From contig NZ_CP047941.1 of the NCBI RefSeq assembly GCF_014279815.1, positions 2,480,001-2,544,000 of the forward strand: DNA of 64,000 nucleotides, written 5' to 3'. The notes beneath the pieces were generated by a model, which was not told the origin of the DNA, did not search any database, and saw only the letters and a program-made list of their open reading frames with translations. Origin of the DNA: Synechococcus sp. NOUM97013 (GTDB lineage: Bacteria; Cyanobacteriota; Cyanobacteriia; PCC-6307; Cyanobiaceae). Each line of letters starts with the position of its first letter. The first letter of the stretch is position 1. The position numbers and the translations under genes are program-made. Shown in pieces: positions 63,979 to 64,000 of this stretch.

Positions 63979-64000
63979 GCCGCGAGAGGGAGAGTCTCCG

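Overview
The window looks like a chromosomal segment of a marine unicellular cyanobacterium of the Synechococcus/Cyanobium group. The evidence is the high GC content, very tight gene packing, photosystem II PsbQ, sucrose-phosphate synthase, DUF4278, DUF3134 and Tic20-type cyanobacterial families, and above all a compact nitrate/nitrite assimilation and molybdenum cofactor island. No rRNA, tRNA, CRISPR array or IS element was recognised. No gene-free stretch exceeds about 300 bases.

Layout. (1) Bases 1-7551: two small plus-strand genes, then a minus-strand cluster. Read 5' to 3', the cluster is a tiny membrane protein, an SSS-family symporter, a second tiny membrane protein, an aspartate-carbamoyltransferase-like enzyme whose aspartate-binding motif is altered, a glutamine-dependent asparagine synthetase family enzyme, an M20 N-carbamoyl/allantoate-type amidohydrolase and a DUF1028 protein. 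It reads as an uncharacterised carbamoyl/ureido amino-acid pathway with its own transporter. (2) 7730-11563: an ATP-grasp / alpha-E / transglutaminase operon and a cupin. (3) 11646-14616: moaA and mobA. The 3' third of moaA is present twice as a direct repeat of about 353 bp at about 93% identity, flanking an AT-rich orphan gene; this is the clearest sign of transfer in the window. (4) 14661-30375: the nitrogen island. It holds nrtP (nitrate permease), narB, narM, moaC, moeA, moaE, moaD, moaB, cobA and a CbiX-like chelatase (siroheme), nirA, a formate/nitrite channel and cynS. Together they cover nitrate and nitrite uptake, both reductases, the Mo cofactor and siroheme they need, and cyanate breakdown. 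A perfect GTA-N8-TAC NtcA box lies between mobA and nrtP.

(5) 30527-49848: mixed housekeeping. It includes a TrpD2-like protein, GNAT, an MFS exporter, ppk1, a group 2 sigma factor, a phytol-kinase-like protein, DAHP synthase, acnB, a ClC antiporter/channel, a radical SAM protein, an O-antigen-ligase-like protein, purU, psbQ, an FAD oxidoreductase, and pstS with a striking palindrome in its leader. (6) 50019-63978: dnaK, aroE, a Tic20-like protein, rpsF, argG, mraY, a cation/proton exchanger, purT, a two-domain sucrose-phosphate synthase and an exported DUF1400 alpha/beta hydrolase, with several small conserved-looking genes between them.

All identifications come from reading motifs and gene order; no database search was run. 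Starts were chosen from the codon, visible ribosome-binding sequence, overlap with neighbours and where family homology should begin.
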